NCBI RefSeq assembly: GCF_000376245.1
Contig: NZ_AQXM01000053.1
Location: 20,155-84,154 of the forward strand
Direction of reading: 5' to 3'
DNA length: 64,000 bases
Source: Acaricomes phytoseiuli DSM 14247
GTDB taxonomy: Bacteria; Actinomycetota; Actinomycetes; Actinomycetales; Micrococcaceae
Every line of letters starts with the position of its first letter. Position 1 is the stretch's first letter. Below the pieces are notes generated by a model, which saw only the letters and a list, made by a program, of their open reading frames with translations, was not told where the DNA came from and ran no database searches. Made by a program: the position numbers and the translations under genes. Shown here piece after piece: positions 28,189-36,633 of this stretch.

Positions 28189-28986
28189 GTGTCCGCACCC
28201 CAGCTTCCCGCTATCTCCCTGGATGACCCGGCGGAGAACTTCATCGTCGCCTCCAAACTGAGCCCTCGGCTCAGCGAATCATTCGCCGGGCCCGCTTTCG
28301 AGCAGTTCCGCAGCGATGGCAGAGCCCTCGATCGCTTCGGACTGCCCAGCGCAGTGATCGAATCCACCGACTCCATCGAGCTGGAACCCGGCCCTGAACA
28401 CACACGCTCCGCACTGAGTGCCGTTTTCAGAGATCGTGTTTCGGCCAGTGACTTCGGGCCCGGTGGCACTGATTTCCAGACCCTCAGCAATATCCTGCTG
28501 GAGACCGTCATGGTCTCACCCGACCATGGACGCGGCGCCCCTTCCGCGGGCGGGCTCTATCCATTAGATCTGTATCTCTGCGCCACCGGGGTCTCCGGGC
28601 TCGATGAAGGCTTCTACTCGATCGATCCTTTCGGCCAGAGACTCTACCGGCTGCCAGTGGATGATGCCTCGGACGCCAGAGCCTTCCTCCACGATGCGCT
28701 CCTCTACCCGGAACTGGCAGCAGGCGCCTGCGCCGCTGTGTTCTTCGTTGCGAGCTTCTTGCGCAGCCGGGTGAAATACGGTCAGCGCGGCTACCGCTTC
28801 GCTTTCTTGGAGGCGGGCCATCTTGCCCAGGCGATGACTCTGAGCGCTCAGTCTTATGGCCTGGCCAGCTGCCCAGTAGGCGGTTATCACGATCGGCTCG
28901 CCGATGATTTCTTCGGCCTGGACGGGGTGGAGCAGACCGTGATCTACTGCCTGGTCTTGGGCCGGCCCGGCACCGGAGCACCATGA
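28189..28986 (+). CDS. SagB-type FMN-dependent azoline oxidase
   Basis: 265 residues of the nitroreductase fold. RGAPSAGGLYPLDLYL (about 115) is the FMN-binding segment of SagB-type dehydrogenases; KYGQRGYRFAFLEAGHLAQA carries the conserved Tyr/Arg and Glu-Gly-His stretch, and LASCPVGGYHDRLADDFFGL closes the domain. It oxidises azolines made by YcaO to aromatic azoles. GTG at 28189 with AAGGAG at 28179-28184. Ends on an ATGA overlap with the ABC gene. Confidence 0.88.
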   Translation: MSAPQLPAISLDDPAENFIVASKLSPRLSESFAGPAFEQFRSDGRALDRFGLPSAVIESTDSIELEPGPEHTRSALSAVFRDRVSASDFGPGGTDFQTLSNILLETVMVSPDHGRGAPSAGGLYPLDLYLCATGVSGLDEGFYSIDPFGQRLYRLPVDDASDARAFLHDALLYPELAAGACAAVFFVASFLRSRVKYGQRGYRFAFLEAGHLAQAMTLSAQSYGLASCPVGGYHDRLADDFFGLDGVEQTVIYCLVLGRPGTGAP

Positions 28987-29723
28987 CCCCGGGGGCGAGC
29001 TGGGAGCACGTGACCAAGCTGTACGGCCCTCGAGCGGCGCTCGAGGACTTCAGTCTTGAGCTCGGCCCCGGGGTGCACGCCCTGCTGGGACCGAACGGTG
29101 CAGGGAAATCCACCGCGCTGAATCTGCTCAGCGGTATTCGGCTGGCTGATGACGGGGTAATGCGGGTCTGCGGGGAGCGCGTGACCCGCGGGGGAAGAAG
29201 CGCCCGCTCGCTGAGCAGCACACCGCAGGCGCTCTCCTTCCCTCCGGTGCTTAGGGTGCGAGAAGTCCTGGATTTCATCGCCGCACATTATCCGCAACCG
29301 CTGGCGATAGATGCGCTCTGCGATCGGCTGCCGCTGGCGCAGCTTCTGGAACGCAAATGCGGAGGTCTCTCCGGCGGGCAGACCCGGGTGGTAGGCCTGG
29401 CCTGTGCACTCAGCGGCAATACGGAGGTCTTGCTCCTCGATGAACCGTCAACCGGCCTGGACCCGGAGACCCGCTCCACGGTGCATGAGATTCTCCGCGA
29501 ACAGCGCACCATGGGCCGCTGCATCATCCTGAGCACCCATGACTACGCCGAAGCTGAAACCACCGCAGACACGGTCTCGCTGATCCGTCATGGGCGATTG
29601 CTGCTGCACGAACGGCTCGGGCAGCTCACCAGATTGCGTTCTGAAAGCACGAAAAGCGGCGAACTCACGCTGGAGCATCTGATCTCGGACCTTCTGCGCG
29701 ACTCCCCTGAGGCGGCCGGCTGA
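28983..29723 (+). CDS. ABC exporter ATPase of the RiPP cluster
   Basis: 246 residues. Walker A LLGPNGAGKST, signature CGGLSGGQTRVVGLACAL, Walker B VLLLDEPSTGLDPETRS and the switch His in ILSTHDYAEAE. One nucleotide-binding domain, no membrane part. Paired with the next gene, it probably exports the mature peptide and/or gives self-protection. Overlaps SagB and the permease by four and one bases. Confidence 0.92.
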   Translation: MTPGASWEHVTKLYGPRAALEDFSLELGPGVHALLGPNGAGKSTALNLLSGIRLADDGVMRVCGERVTRGGRSARSLSSTPQALSFPPVLRVREVLDFIAAHYPQPLAIDALCDRLPLAQLLERKCGGLSGGQTRVVGLACALSGNTEVLLLDEPSTGLDPETRSTVHEILREQRTMGRCIILSTHDYAEAETTADTVSLIRHGRLLLHERLGQLTRLRSESTKSGELTLEHLISDLLRDSPEAAG

Positions 29724-30442
29724 TGCGGCGGCTACTGCGCTACACCCGGTTGCGGCTTCAGGAGATCCTACGTTATCCGTCATTCGTCCTGCCCACGATG
29801 GGGTTGCCGTTGCTCTTCTACCTGATCTTTGGGACCACCTCGGGAGCCGACCCCCTGCCGCTGGTCTTCGGCTATCTCGCCTTCTCGATGCTCGGTACCG
29901 CGGTCTTCCATTTCGGCGCAGCAGTTGCCGCCGAACGAGAGCAGCCGTGGTCGCTCTATCTGCTGTCGCTGCCGGCCAGCGGAACTATCAGAATAGCTTC
30001 GCTGATCCTGGCGAATATTGCGCTGACCGTCCTGTTCGCCGCACCGATAGCCATCGCCGGATTGCTTCTGGGCGCCTTCGCGGGAAGTCCTGGGGGCACC
30101 CTGACGCTTGGCAGCGCAGCTCTGCTGCTCGGGGCCGTCGTTCAAGGAGCATTCGGGCTCGTTCTGGGGTACTGGCTTCCGGTCAAAGGAGCAGGGCCCA
30201 TCGCCACGGTGCTGTATTTTCCGCTGGCAGCACTCAGCGGGCTGTGGGGTGGCATGAACCTGGGCGTGCTCAGTGACATCGGAGCGTGGCTACCGCCCGG
30301 CGCCTGGTCTCGGTTGATCAACTCCGCCTTGGCGTCGGAGATCTCCTGGCCCGCACTCGGCCTGCTTGGCGGGTACCTCATCCTTTTCACGGCTCTCGGC
30401 GTGCTGGGATACCAGCGGATCCAGCAGACCGTTTATCGCTGA
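29723..30442 (+). CDS. ABC-2 type permease of the RiPP cluster
   Basis: 239 residues with six hydrophobic helices, e.g. LPLVFGYLAFSMLGTAVFHF, LILANIALTVLFAAPIAI, LGSAALLLGAVVQGAFGLV and a last one before YQRIQQTVYR. ABC-2 permease plan, as in TOMM immunity/export systems. ATG at 29723 overlaps the ATPase stop (TGATG). Last gene of the cluster; the neighbour is convergent. Confidence 0.88.
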   Translation: MRRLLRYTRLRLQEILRYPSFVLPTMGLPLLFYLIFGTTSGADPLPLVFGYLAFSMLGTAVFHFGAAVAAEREQPWSLYLLSLPASGTIRIASLILANIALTVLFAAPIAIAGLLLGAFAGSPGGTLTLGSAALLLGAVVQGAFGLVLGYWLPVKGAGPIATVLYFPLAALSGLWGGMNLGVLSDIGAWLPPGAWSRLINSALASEISWPALGLLGGYLILFTALGVLGYQRIQQTVYR

Positions 30443-30492
30443 CCTCTCTTGATCCCCTAAAGGAACGAGGACTTCCCGGGTTGACCGGTTAT

Positions 30493-31572
30493 TCAAAGCT
30501 GCAGGCCCACCAGCAGTGACTCTGCCTCGAGCTCGATGCCAAAGCGGTCCTGCACCCCTTGGCGTACAGCCCTGGCGACAGCCAGGATGTCTGTGGCATC
30601 AGCGCCACCGCGGTTAGTGATCGCCAGAGTGTGCTTCGTGGACAGCGATGCCCGGCCGCCGGTGAGCTCGGAGCCGAAACCCCGGGAAAAACCTGAAGCC
30701 GCAATAAGCCAGGCAGCACTGAGCTTCACCCCGCCGGAAGCCGGGTACCGAGGTGCCTCATCGGGCAATCCGGCAGCTTGTTCTTCGCTGATCACAGGAT
30801 TAGTGAAGAACGAGCCCGTGGAGAAAGCATCCCGGTCTTCGGCATCGAGCACCATGCCCTTACGTCCGCGCAGCTCGAGCACGGCTTCACGGACATCCAG
30901 CGCCGAGGCGCGCTCGCCCAGGGGCACATCCAGCCGAGCGGCGAGCTCAGCGTAGCGGATCGGGGCGCTCATCCGACTGAGCGGCAGTTGAAACTCCACG
31001 GTCAGCACCACGTACCGCGGCGAGCCGGTGATGCCCTGCCACCGATGGCGCTTAAGCACCGAGTCCCGGTATCCGAACTGCAGTTCAGAGGTGGTGAAAG
31101 TACGGACCTGCTGTTCCTGACGGTCCCAGACCCGGACGGCGGCGATGGTGTGAGCCACTTCAGAGCCGTAAGCGCCGACGTTCTGCACCGGAGTAGCGCC
31201 GGTGGCACCCGGGATACCGGAAAGCGCTTCAACTCCGCTCCGGGCGTGGAGAACAGCGTCATGGACGAACTCATCCCAGTTCTGACCCGCCTGCACGAGC
31301 ACGGAAGCACCGCCGCAGGTGTCTTCCGAGTTGGTCCTGATGCCGGAGGTCCGGATCCTCAGCACCGTGCCGTCGAAACCTGCGTCGGAGATCAGCAGAT
31401 TGGAGCCGCCACCGATGATCAGCAGTGGTTCTTCAGCGTCGTCTGCGGCACGGACCGCGTCGATGATCTCCGCTTCGGTGACGGCTTCCTCGAGGCGTCG
31501 CGCCGGGCCGCCCACTCCGATGGTGGTCAGCTCGGCGAGCGCGAGATCCGCGCCGGAGGCTGTGGGCGTCAT
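30493..31572 (-). CDS. murB: UDP-N-acetylenolpyruvoylglucosamine reductase
   Basis: 359 residues. FAD-binding PLLIIGGGSNLLISD, GIPGATGATPVQNVGAYG, the catalytic Ser in AFSTGSFFTNPVIS and C-terminal ASLSTKHTLAITNRGGADA. Reduces enolpyruvyl-UDP-GlcNAc to UDP-MurNAc for peptidoglycan. ATG at 31572 overlaps the stop of the MaoC gene (31569), so the three genes are one operon. Confidence 0.95.
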   Translation of the reverse strand: MTPTASGADLALAELTTIGVGGPARRLEEAVTEAEIIDAVRAADDAEEPLLIIGGGSNLLISDAGFDGTVLRIRTSGIRTNSEDTCGGASVLVQAGQNWDEFVHDAVLHARSGVEALSGIPGATGATPVQNVGAYGSEVAHTIAAVRVWDRQEQQVRTFTTSELQFGYRDSVLKRHRWQGITGSPRYVVLTVEFQLPLSRMSAPIRYAELAARLDVPLGERASALDVREAVLELRGRKGMVLDAEDRDAFSTGSFFTNPVISEEQAAGLPDEAPRYPASGGVKLSAAWLIAASGFSRGFGSELTGGRASLSTKHTLAITNRGGADATDILAVARAVRQGVQDRFGIELEAESLLVGLQL

Positions 31573-32018
31573 ACCAGCCGGACCAGGGCTTGAGCTTTGA
31601 CCAGGACTTTCTGACCTGAGTTCATGACCGTCAGGTCGATCCTTACCGTCCCCGGTTCGGGCTCGAGGGCACCGACCACTCCGGTGACCTCAATCGCGGT
31701 GCCTTGATCGTTATCCGGTACCGGAACGGGCTTGGTGAACCGGGTCTGGTACGCAACCACGGCACCGGCTCCACCGGCCCAGTCCACGACGAGCTGCACG
31801 GCAGCACCCATCGTGAACATGCCGTGCGCGATAACACCGGGAAGCTCTACTTCCCGAGCTACCCGCTCATTCCAGTGAATGGGGTTCAGATCCCCTGAAG
31901 CACCGGCGTAGCGGATGAGATCCGCTCTGGTCACCGGGATCGAACGGCTGCCGATCTCCTGGCCGACCGTCAGTTTGGCGAGCACCGGGGTCTTCGCGCT
32001 GTCAGGATCCTGATTCAT
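31569..32018 (-). CDS. MaoC-type (R)-hydroxyacyl dehydratase, HadB-like
   Basis: 149 residues of the hot-dog fold. The hydratase-2 motif is visible as YAGASGDLNPIHWNERVARE with the catalytic Asp and His, then GVIAHGMFTMGAAVQLV. Pairs with the neighbour below as the HadA/HadB-like heterodimer of actinobacterial fatty-acid elongation; placement beside murB is a conserved actinobacterial arrangement. Overlaps both neighbours by four bases. Confidence 0.85.
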   Translation of the reverse strand: MNQDPDSAKTPVLAKLTVGQEIGSRSIPVTRADLIRYAGASGDLNPIHWNERVAREVELPGVIAHGMFTMGAAVQLVVDWAGGAGAVVAYQTRFTKPVPVPDNDQGTAIEVTGVVGALEPEPGTVRIDLTVMNSGQKVLVKAQALVRLV

Positions 32019-32494
32019 GCCCCGCTCCCCTGCCCTGGTTCCTGACCTTCTTCCTCGGTCCGGACCACGATGGTCGAGACGGTGGTCGACACCGGCTCGC
32101 CCTCGACGGTGGTGATCTCCGCCCGGGTGGTGAGCATCGCTCCTGCGCCCATCATGCGGATCGAATCCACATGCAGTTCCGCCTGGAGTGCGTCCCCGGC
32201 GATGATCGGCCGGTGATGCTGGAAGCGCTGCTCCCCGTGAACCACCCGGGAGAAGTCGATGCCGGCTTCAGGGTCCCGGATGAACCGGGCTTCAGCTCGC
32301 TGCGCCACGATGATCGCGAAAGTGGGCGGTGCGACCAGGTCTGAGTAACCGGCCGCCCGGGCTGCCTCCAGATCGGTATGCACGGGGTCGACGGCTTTCA
32401 CCGCCGCCGCGAATTCCCGGATTTTCTCCCGGCCGACGTCATAGACGCCTTCAGCCGGGTAGACCCGGCCTGCTAGACCTGGGTGAAGACTCAT
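32015..32494 (-). CDS. FAS1-like/MaoC dehydratase subunit, HadA-like
   Basis: 159 residues. Opens HPGLAGRVYPAEGVYDVGREK, has DLVAPPTFAIIVAQRAEAR and GEQRFQHHRPIIAGDALQAE, the substrate-binding non-catalytic half of the HadAB pair. The ATG (MSLHPGLAG) is preceded by AGGAGG; longer upstream frames are rejected. First gene of the hadA-hadB-murB operon. Confidence 0.82.
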   Translation of the reverse strand: MSLHPGLAGRVYPAEGVYDVGREKIREFAAAVKAVDPVHTDLEAARAAGYSDLVAPPTFAIIVAQRAEARFIRDPEAGIDFSRVVHGEQRFQHHRPIIAGDALQAELHVDSIRMMGAGAMLTTRAEITTVEGEPVSTTVSTIVVRTEEEGQEPGQGSGA

Positions 32495-32594
32495 GGTGCC
32501 TCCTGAGAGCGGATAGATATGGCTGACCCCAGCTTCTAAGCCTATCGGGCACCGGGCTGCGTCCGTGACCGGCATGCGAAGACCACTGCAGAGA

Positions 32595-33131
32595 TCAGCG
32601 CAACCGTTCCAGGGCGGCGCGGATGTCTTCTGCATCGACTCCGTGCCGCGCTGCGGGAAGGTCGATTCCGCTGCCGTGCAAGGATGTGTTGTAGTACATG
32701 CCGTCGCCTACCAGCATAATCACCTGAGCGACGGTGGGGTCGCCGACTTCAGCAAAGATCAGATCGAACCAGCCCTGCTGCACTTGACTGAGCGTCTGGG
32801 TAGCTTGTTCTGCGGCGTCGCTGAGCTTCATCGCGGCCAGCATGACGCGCTCGAGATCTGAGCCGCTGGCGGCGGATGTCCGCAGATAGTAGCCGATGGA
32901 CCCGTCGCTGGCTTCAGCCATGGCGGCCCGGTCTTCCGCTGCGAGTTCCCGGAGGCGCTCGAGCAGCCCTTCGGTCAGGGCCGCTTTATTACCGAAGTGA
33001 TAGAGCAGTCCGCCTTTGGAAACATTCGCCGCACCGGCCACTGCCTCTAGTGTGGCAGCCCGCTCCCCTTGATCGATCAGAAGCTCGACGAAAGCGTCGA
33101 GTATCTGGTCCCGGCTGCTACTCCGCGGCAT
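32595..33131 (-). CDS. TetR family regulator of the adjacent MFS gene
   Basis: 178 residues. HTH at RDQILDAFVELLIDQGER to NVSKGGLLYHFGNKAALTEG; variable C-terminal ligand domain. ATG at 33131 follows GAAAGGACC; an upstream GTG (33149) is possible. Divergent from the MFS transporter with a palindrome between them, the classic drug-efflux repressor layout. Confidence 0.88.
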   Translation of the reverse strand: MPRSSSRDQILDAFVELLIDQGERAATLEAVAGAANVSKGGLLYHFGNKAALTEGLLERLRELAAEDRAAMAEASDGSIGYYLRTSAASGSDLERVMLAAMKLSDAAEQATQTLSQVQQGWFDLIFAEVGDPTVAQVIMLVGDGMYYNTSLHGSGIDLPAARHGVDAEDIRAALERLR

Positions 33132-33190
33132 CGACACCGGTCCTTTCACTCATCTCCACCATTGTGCATCATGACCCTGGGTTGATGCTA

Positions 33191-33206
33191 TACCGTCCAG
33201 ACGGTA
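33191..33206. promoter_or_regulatory. TetR operator palindrome
   Basis: TACCGTC-CA-GACGGTA, a perfect 16-bp palindrome in the 122-base gap between the divergent TetR and MFS genes. Position and symmetry fit a site that represses both. Confidence 0.75.
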
Positions 33207-33253
33207 CAGTAATAATCAATCTCTTCGTCCTCCCACCGTGAAAAGAGTGCCCC

Positions 33254-34828
33254 ATGCAGCCCTCTGCGCACCCGACCTCCACGCCATCCCCCGCGAACTC
33301 AGCGAACACCCCGCCCCGCGCCACCTTGCGGGACTGGATCGCCCTGGCCGTCCTGATGCTCCCGGTACTCCTGGTGGCAGTGGATAACACCGTCCTGTCT
33401 TTCGCCATCCCGGAGATCTCCGCAGCGCTGGCCCCCAGCGGATCCCAGCTCCTGTGGGTCATCGATATCTACCCGCTGGTTCTAGCGGGGCTGCTGGTCT
33501 CCATGGGCTCTTTCGCGGACCGCGTCGGGCGGCGCCGGATGCTCCTGCTCGGCGGCGCCGGCTTCACCCTGGTCTCAGCTCTAGCGGCCTTCGCCCCCAG
33601 CGCCGAATGGCTTATCGCAGGACGCGCCGGCCTCGGCTTCTTCGGAGCCATGCTCATGCCCTCGACGCTCTCCCTGATCCGCAATATCTTCCTGGATCCG
33701 CAGCAGCGCCGGCTCGCCGTAGCCGTCTGGGCCGCCGGCTTCTCCGGCGGCGCCGCACTCGGCCCCATCGTCGGCGGACTGCTTCTGGAACACTTCTGGT
33801 GGGGCTCGGTCTTCCTCCTCGCCGTTCCCGTACTGATTCCACTACTGATCTTCGGCCCGGTCTTCATCACCGAGTCCAAGGATCCGAACCCGCCGAAGAT
33901 CGACCCGGTCAGCATCCTGCTCTCTTTCGCCGCGATGGTCCCGCTGGTACTGAGCATCAAGACTTTCGCCAGTTACGGACTGACCCCGGTGATGATCGCC
34001 GCCGCGGCATCCGGCGCGGTCTTCCTCTGGCTGTTCATCCGTCGACAGATGCGGCACCGCGATCCGATGCTGGATGTGCGGCTCTTCCGCAACCCCGCGT
34101 TCTCCGGCGGCGTCGTAGCGAATCTGCTCAGCGTTTTCTCTCTGGTCGGATTCCTCTTCTTCATCTCCCAGCACTTGCAGCTCATCATCGGCCTCTCGCC
34201 CACTCAAGCCGGCTTCGTGCTGCTGCCAGGGCTGGGCTTCGCGATCACCGCCGGGCTGATCGCCGCTCCGCTGGCCCGGCGAGTGGCACCGGTGTGGATC
34301 ATCACCGGAGGGCTGCTGCTCAACGCCGTCGGTTACGCACTGGTGGCCTTCACCAACCCGCAACCCGTTCCGGTGCTCATGATCGCCTTCATCCTGCTCG
34401 GAGCCGGTGTGGGAGCCGCCGAGACGATCTCCAACGACCTCATCCTCAGCTCAGCGCCGCCGGCGAAAGCCGGCTCCGCCGCGGCGATTTCGGAAACCGC
34501 CTATGAAGTCGGCTCGGTGCTCGGCACCGCCGTACTGGGCTCTGTGCTGGTCGCGGTCTACCGGAATCAGCTGTCCCTGCCGGAGAACCTCAACGCCGGG
34601 CAGGTATCCCAAGCCGAGGGGACCCTGGCCGGGGCGCTGCAGATCGCGAATGACCTGCCGGGGCCGGCAGCTGAAGCGCTGCGGCAATCGGCGAGCCACG
34701 CTTTCGATAGCGGTGCCGTCGTGACCTCGTTGGTGGGGCTGACGCTCATGCTCGTCGCTGCGGCCATGGCCCTTATCGTGCTGCGGAAGGTCCGCACTCA
34801 GGACTCAGTAAAAACAGAGAGCGAATGA
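33254..34828 (+). CDS. MFS drug:H+ antiporter of the DHA2 (14-TMS) family
   Basis: 524 residues, 14 predicted helices. Helix 1 has LLVAVDNTVLSFAIPEIS (membrane Asp of DHA2 pumps), the loop 2-3 motif SFADRVGRRRMLLLGG, and helix 5 motif AALGPIVGGLLLEHFWWGSV. Resembles QacA/SmvA-type exporters of cationic biocides; the actual substrate is unknown. ATG at 33254. Confidence 0.9.
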   Translation: MQPSAHPTSTPSPANSANTPPRATLRDWIALAVLMLPVLLVAVDNTVLSFAIPEISAALAPSGSQLLWVIDIYPLVLAGLLVSMGSFADRVGRRRMLLLGGAGFTLVSALAAFAPSAEWLIAGRAGLGFFGAMLMPSTLSLIRNIFLDPQQRRLAVAVWAAGFSGGAALGPIVGGLLLEHFWWGSVFLLAVPVLIPLLIFGPVFITESKDPNPPKIDPVSILLSFAAMVPLVLSIKTFASYGLTPVMIAAAASGAVFLWLFIRRQMRHRDPMLDVRLFRNPAFSGGVVANLLSVFSLVGFLFFISQHLQLIIGLSPTQAGFVLLPGLGFAITAGLIAAPLARRVAPVWIITGGLLLNAVGYALVAFTNPQPVPVLMIAFILLGAGVGAAETISNDLILSSAPPAKAGSAAAISETAYEVGSVLGTAVLGSVLVAVYRNQLSLPENLNAGQVSQAEGTLAGALQIANDLPGPAAEALRQSASHAFDSGAVVTSLVGLTLMLVAAAMALIVLRKVRTQDSVKTESE

Positions 34829-34865
34829 GGCTCAACGGGTCAGCTGGAAACGGTGGAATCCGCGC

Positions 34866-35099
34866 TCAACGCTTCTCGAGCCCGCGCAGTCGGCGGCGCA
34901 CATCCAGCATGCGGACCACCAGGCCCACCAAATGCAGCACGGCCCCGGCGATGAGGAACGGCATCGAGGGCCAGACCTGCCCGTTGTTCCCGGTGACCGC
35001 ACTCAGGATGGTCAGCACAATACCCAGACCGAGCAGAGCCATCGCCGTGAAGACGATGGTCTTGTAGGCCGGGCTCGCGACACGCCAGTATTCGGACAT
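34866..35099 (-). CDS. Two-helix membrane protein
   Basis: 77 residues with helices IVFTAMALLGLGIVLTILSA and FLIAGAVLHLVGLVVRML and a basic tail (DVRRRLRGLEKR). A small actinobacterial membrane protein of unknown role; I do not recognise a named family. ATG at 35099. Confidence 0.7.
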   Translation of the reverse strand: MSEYWRVASPAYKTIVFTAMALLGLGIVLTILSAVTGNNGQVWPSMPFLIAGAVLHLVGLVVRMLDVRRRLRGLEKR

Positions 35100-35134
35100 A
35101 CCCCTAGTCTACCGAGGCCAGGGGTCTGCCGAGC

Positions 35135-35620
35135 TCAGGCAGCCAGGGTTTTGACCATGAGGAAGTTGCGCAGCCTGACGCCGGAGAATACCGGCTGCTG
35201 CTCCGCGATCACCGCGAAGTCGTGCCGTTCGAAGAATTCGCGAGCGGTGAGGCTCACATCGCTCGTCAGCTCGGCATAACCGGCCTGGCGCGCGGCGGAT
35301 TCCAGAGTGCCCAGCAAAGCGCTGGCCACCCCGCGCCTGGTGTACTCCGGATGGACGAACATCATCTCGATATGCCCCGTATCGATGAGCTGACCGAAGC
35401 CGCGGATCTCGTCATCGAGGAGCGCCACCAGGGTCATCCCCTGGAGCCGGGCAGCATCCCATTCCCTCAGCACCCACCGCTCCGGCCTGGCCCAGGCCGC
35501 GATCTGCTCGGCGGAATAATCACTGCTGGCGGTCACGGTCACCGCCGCCAGGAAAACCGAGAGCGTGGCGCAGGCATCGTCTGCAGTGTACTCGCGGAGC
35601 CGCATAGCCTCGATAGTCAT
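35135..35620 (-). CDS. GNAT family N-acetyltransferase
   Basis: 161 residues. DTGHIEMMFVHPEYTRRGVA is the beta-4/loop with the R/Q-x-x-G-x-A acetyl-CoA signature, followed by SALLGTLESAARQAGYAEL and a C-terminal REFFERHDFAVIAEQQPVF. Resembles YafP/putative acetyltransferase type; substrate unknown. ATG 35620, or five codons later. Confidence 0.85.
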   Translation of the reverse strand: MTIEAMRLREYTADDACATLSVFLAAVTVTASSDYSAEQIAAWARPERWVLREWDAARLQGMTLVALLDDEIRGFGQLIDTGHIEMMFVHPEYTRRGVASALLGTLESAARQAGYAELTSDVSLTAREFFERHDFAVIAEQQPVFSGVRLRNFLMVKTLAA

Positions 35621-35646
35621 GAACTCTTGCCCGCCAGAAAGGCTGC

Positions 35647-36555
35647 TCAGCTGGCCGGCTGGACGCCGAAGGCCACCGCGAGTTTCATGATCTTCTGCGC
35701 CCGGCCTAAACGCGGCAGATCCGAGCCATCTCGGATGACCTCTCCCCGTGCCTTGAAATCAGCAAGGAAGTCCGTGGCCCATGCGACATCGGAGGGCGCC
35801 GGGGAGATCACTTCGTTGATCACCGTGGCCTGGTCCGACTGCAGGCAGAGCTTACCGGTCATGCCCATAGCCACGGTGATACCGGACTGCTCGCGCAGGA
35901 TGGGGTGATTGCTGCCGACGGTGGGCCCGTCGATAGGGCCTGGCAGATCACCCACCCGGCTGGCCACGACGAGCTTGGCCCTGGGATAAGCCATGGCTTC
36001 CCGGTCCGCGGCCATTCCGGTATCCCGGCGGAAGTCACCGGAACCGAAAGCGAGCCGGAAGGCGCCCTCGGCCCGGGCGATGTTATTGGCTTCCTCGATA
36101 CCGATGGCGGATTCCACCAGAGCCAGCACCCGGGTCTTGCCGTCCAGCCGGTGGTAGGTCTCCTTGACGTGCTCGGCGCTTTCCGTTTTGGCCAGCATCA
36201 CCCCGAGCAGACCCGGAATACCTCGCAGCCCGGCCACATCATCGGCCCAAAAGTCACTGGCGACATCATTGATCCGGACCCAGGCCTGGCCGCCGTCCCG
36301 CAGCCATGCGGCCACCTCGTCACGGGCCTGACCTTTACGGCTCGGGTCGACCGCGTCTTCGATATCCAGGACCACGGCATCGGCGCGGGAGGCCACAGCG
36401 GCATCGAAGATCTCCGGCTGGGTGGCGGGAACCAGCAGCCAGGAACGGGCGATTTCCGCCGGGACGTTCCGGATACGGGGCAAAGGCGAAGTGATCGGGT
36501 CTGCGGCGCCGGCTTCCAGACCGGTATCGCCATAGGGTTCGAGGGGCGAAGACAT
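35647..36555 (-). CDS. HpcH/HpaI aldolase/citrate lyase (CitE-like) protein
   Basis: 302 residues forming a TIM barrel. Metal/substrate motifs: ADAVVLDIEDAVDPSRKGQA, AWVRINDV, VLALVESAIGIEEANNIA, LAFGSGDFRRDTG. Stand-alone CitE-like proteins cleave or condense CoA thioesters such as malyl- or citramalyl-CoA; no citrate lyase alpha/gamma genes are near. ATG at 36555; divergent from the nucleoside hydrolase. Confidence 0.88.
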   Translation of the reverse strand: MSSPLEPYGDTGLEAGAADPITSPLPRIRNVPAEIARSWLLVPATQPEIFDAAVASRADAVVLDIEDAVDPSRKGQARDEVAAWLRDGGQAWVRINDVASDFWADDVAGLRGIPGLLGVMLAKTESAEHVKETYHRLDGKTRVLALVESAIGIEEANNIARAEGAFRLAFGSGDFRRDTGMAADREAMAYPRAKLVVASRVGDLPGPIDGPTVGSNHPILREQSGITVAMGMTGKLCLQSDQATVINEVISPAPSDVAWATDFLADFKARGEVIRDGSDLPRLGRAQKIMKLAVAFGVQPAS

Positions 36556-36633
36556 ACCCCTACCGTATCCCTCTGCGCACTCCGGCGACGACTCGGGGCG
36601 CGCACGGCTTAAAGTGGTGCTAGAACTGGAGAC

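Noticed and set aside
25911..30442. Thiopeptide or lanthipeptide cluster
   Set aside because: No LanB-like glutamyl dehydratase, cycloaddition enzyme or LanC-type cyclase is encoded in the cluster; the gene set fits a linear azol(in)e peptide.
33454..34506. Long overlapping plus-strand frame inside the MFS gene
   Set aside because: Arg/Pro/Ser-rich shadow of a high-GC gene; the MFS frame has full family motifs.
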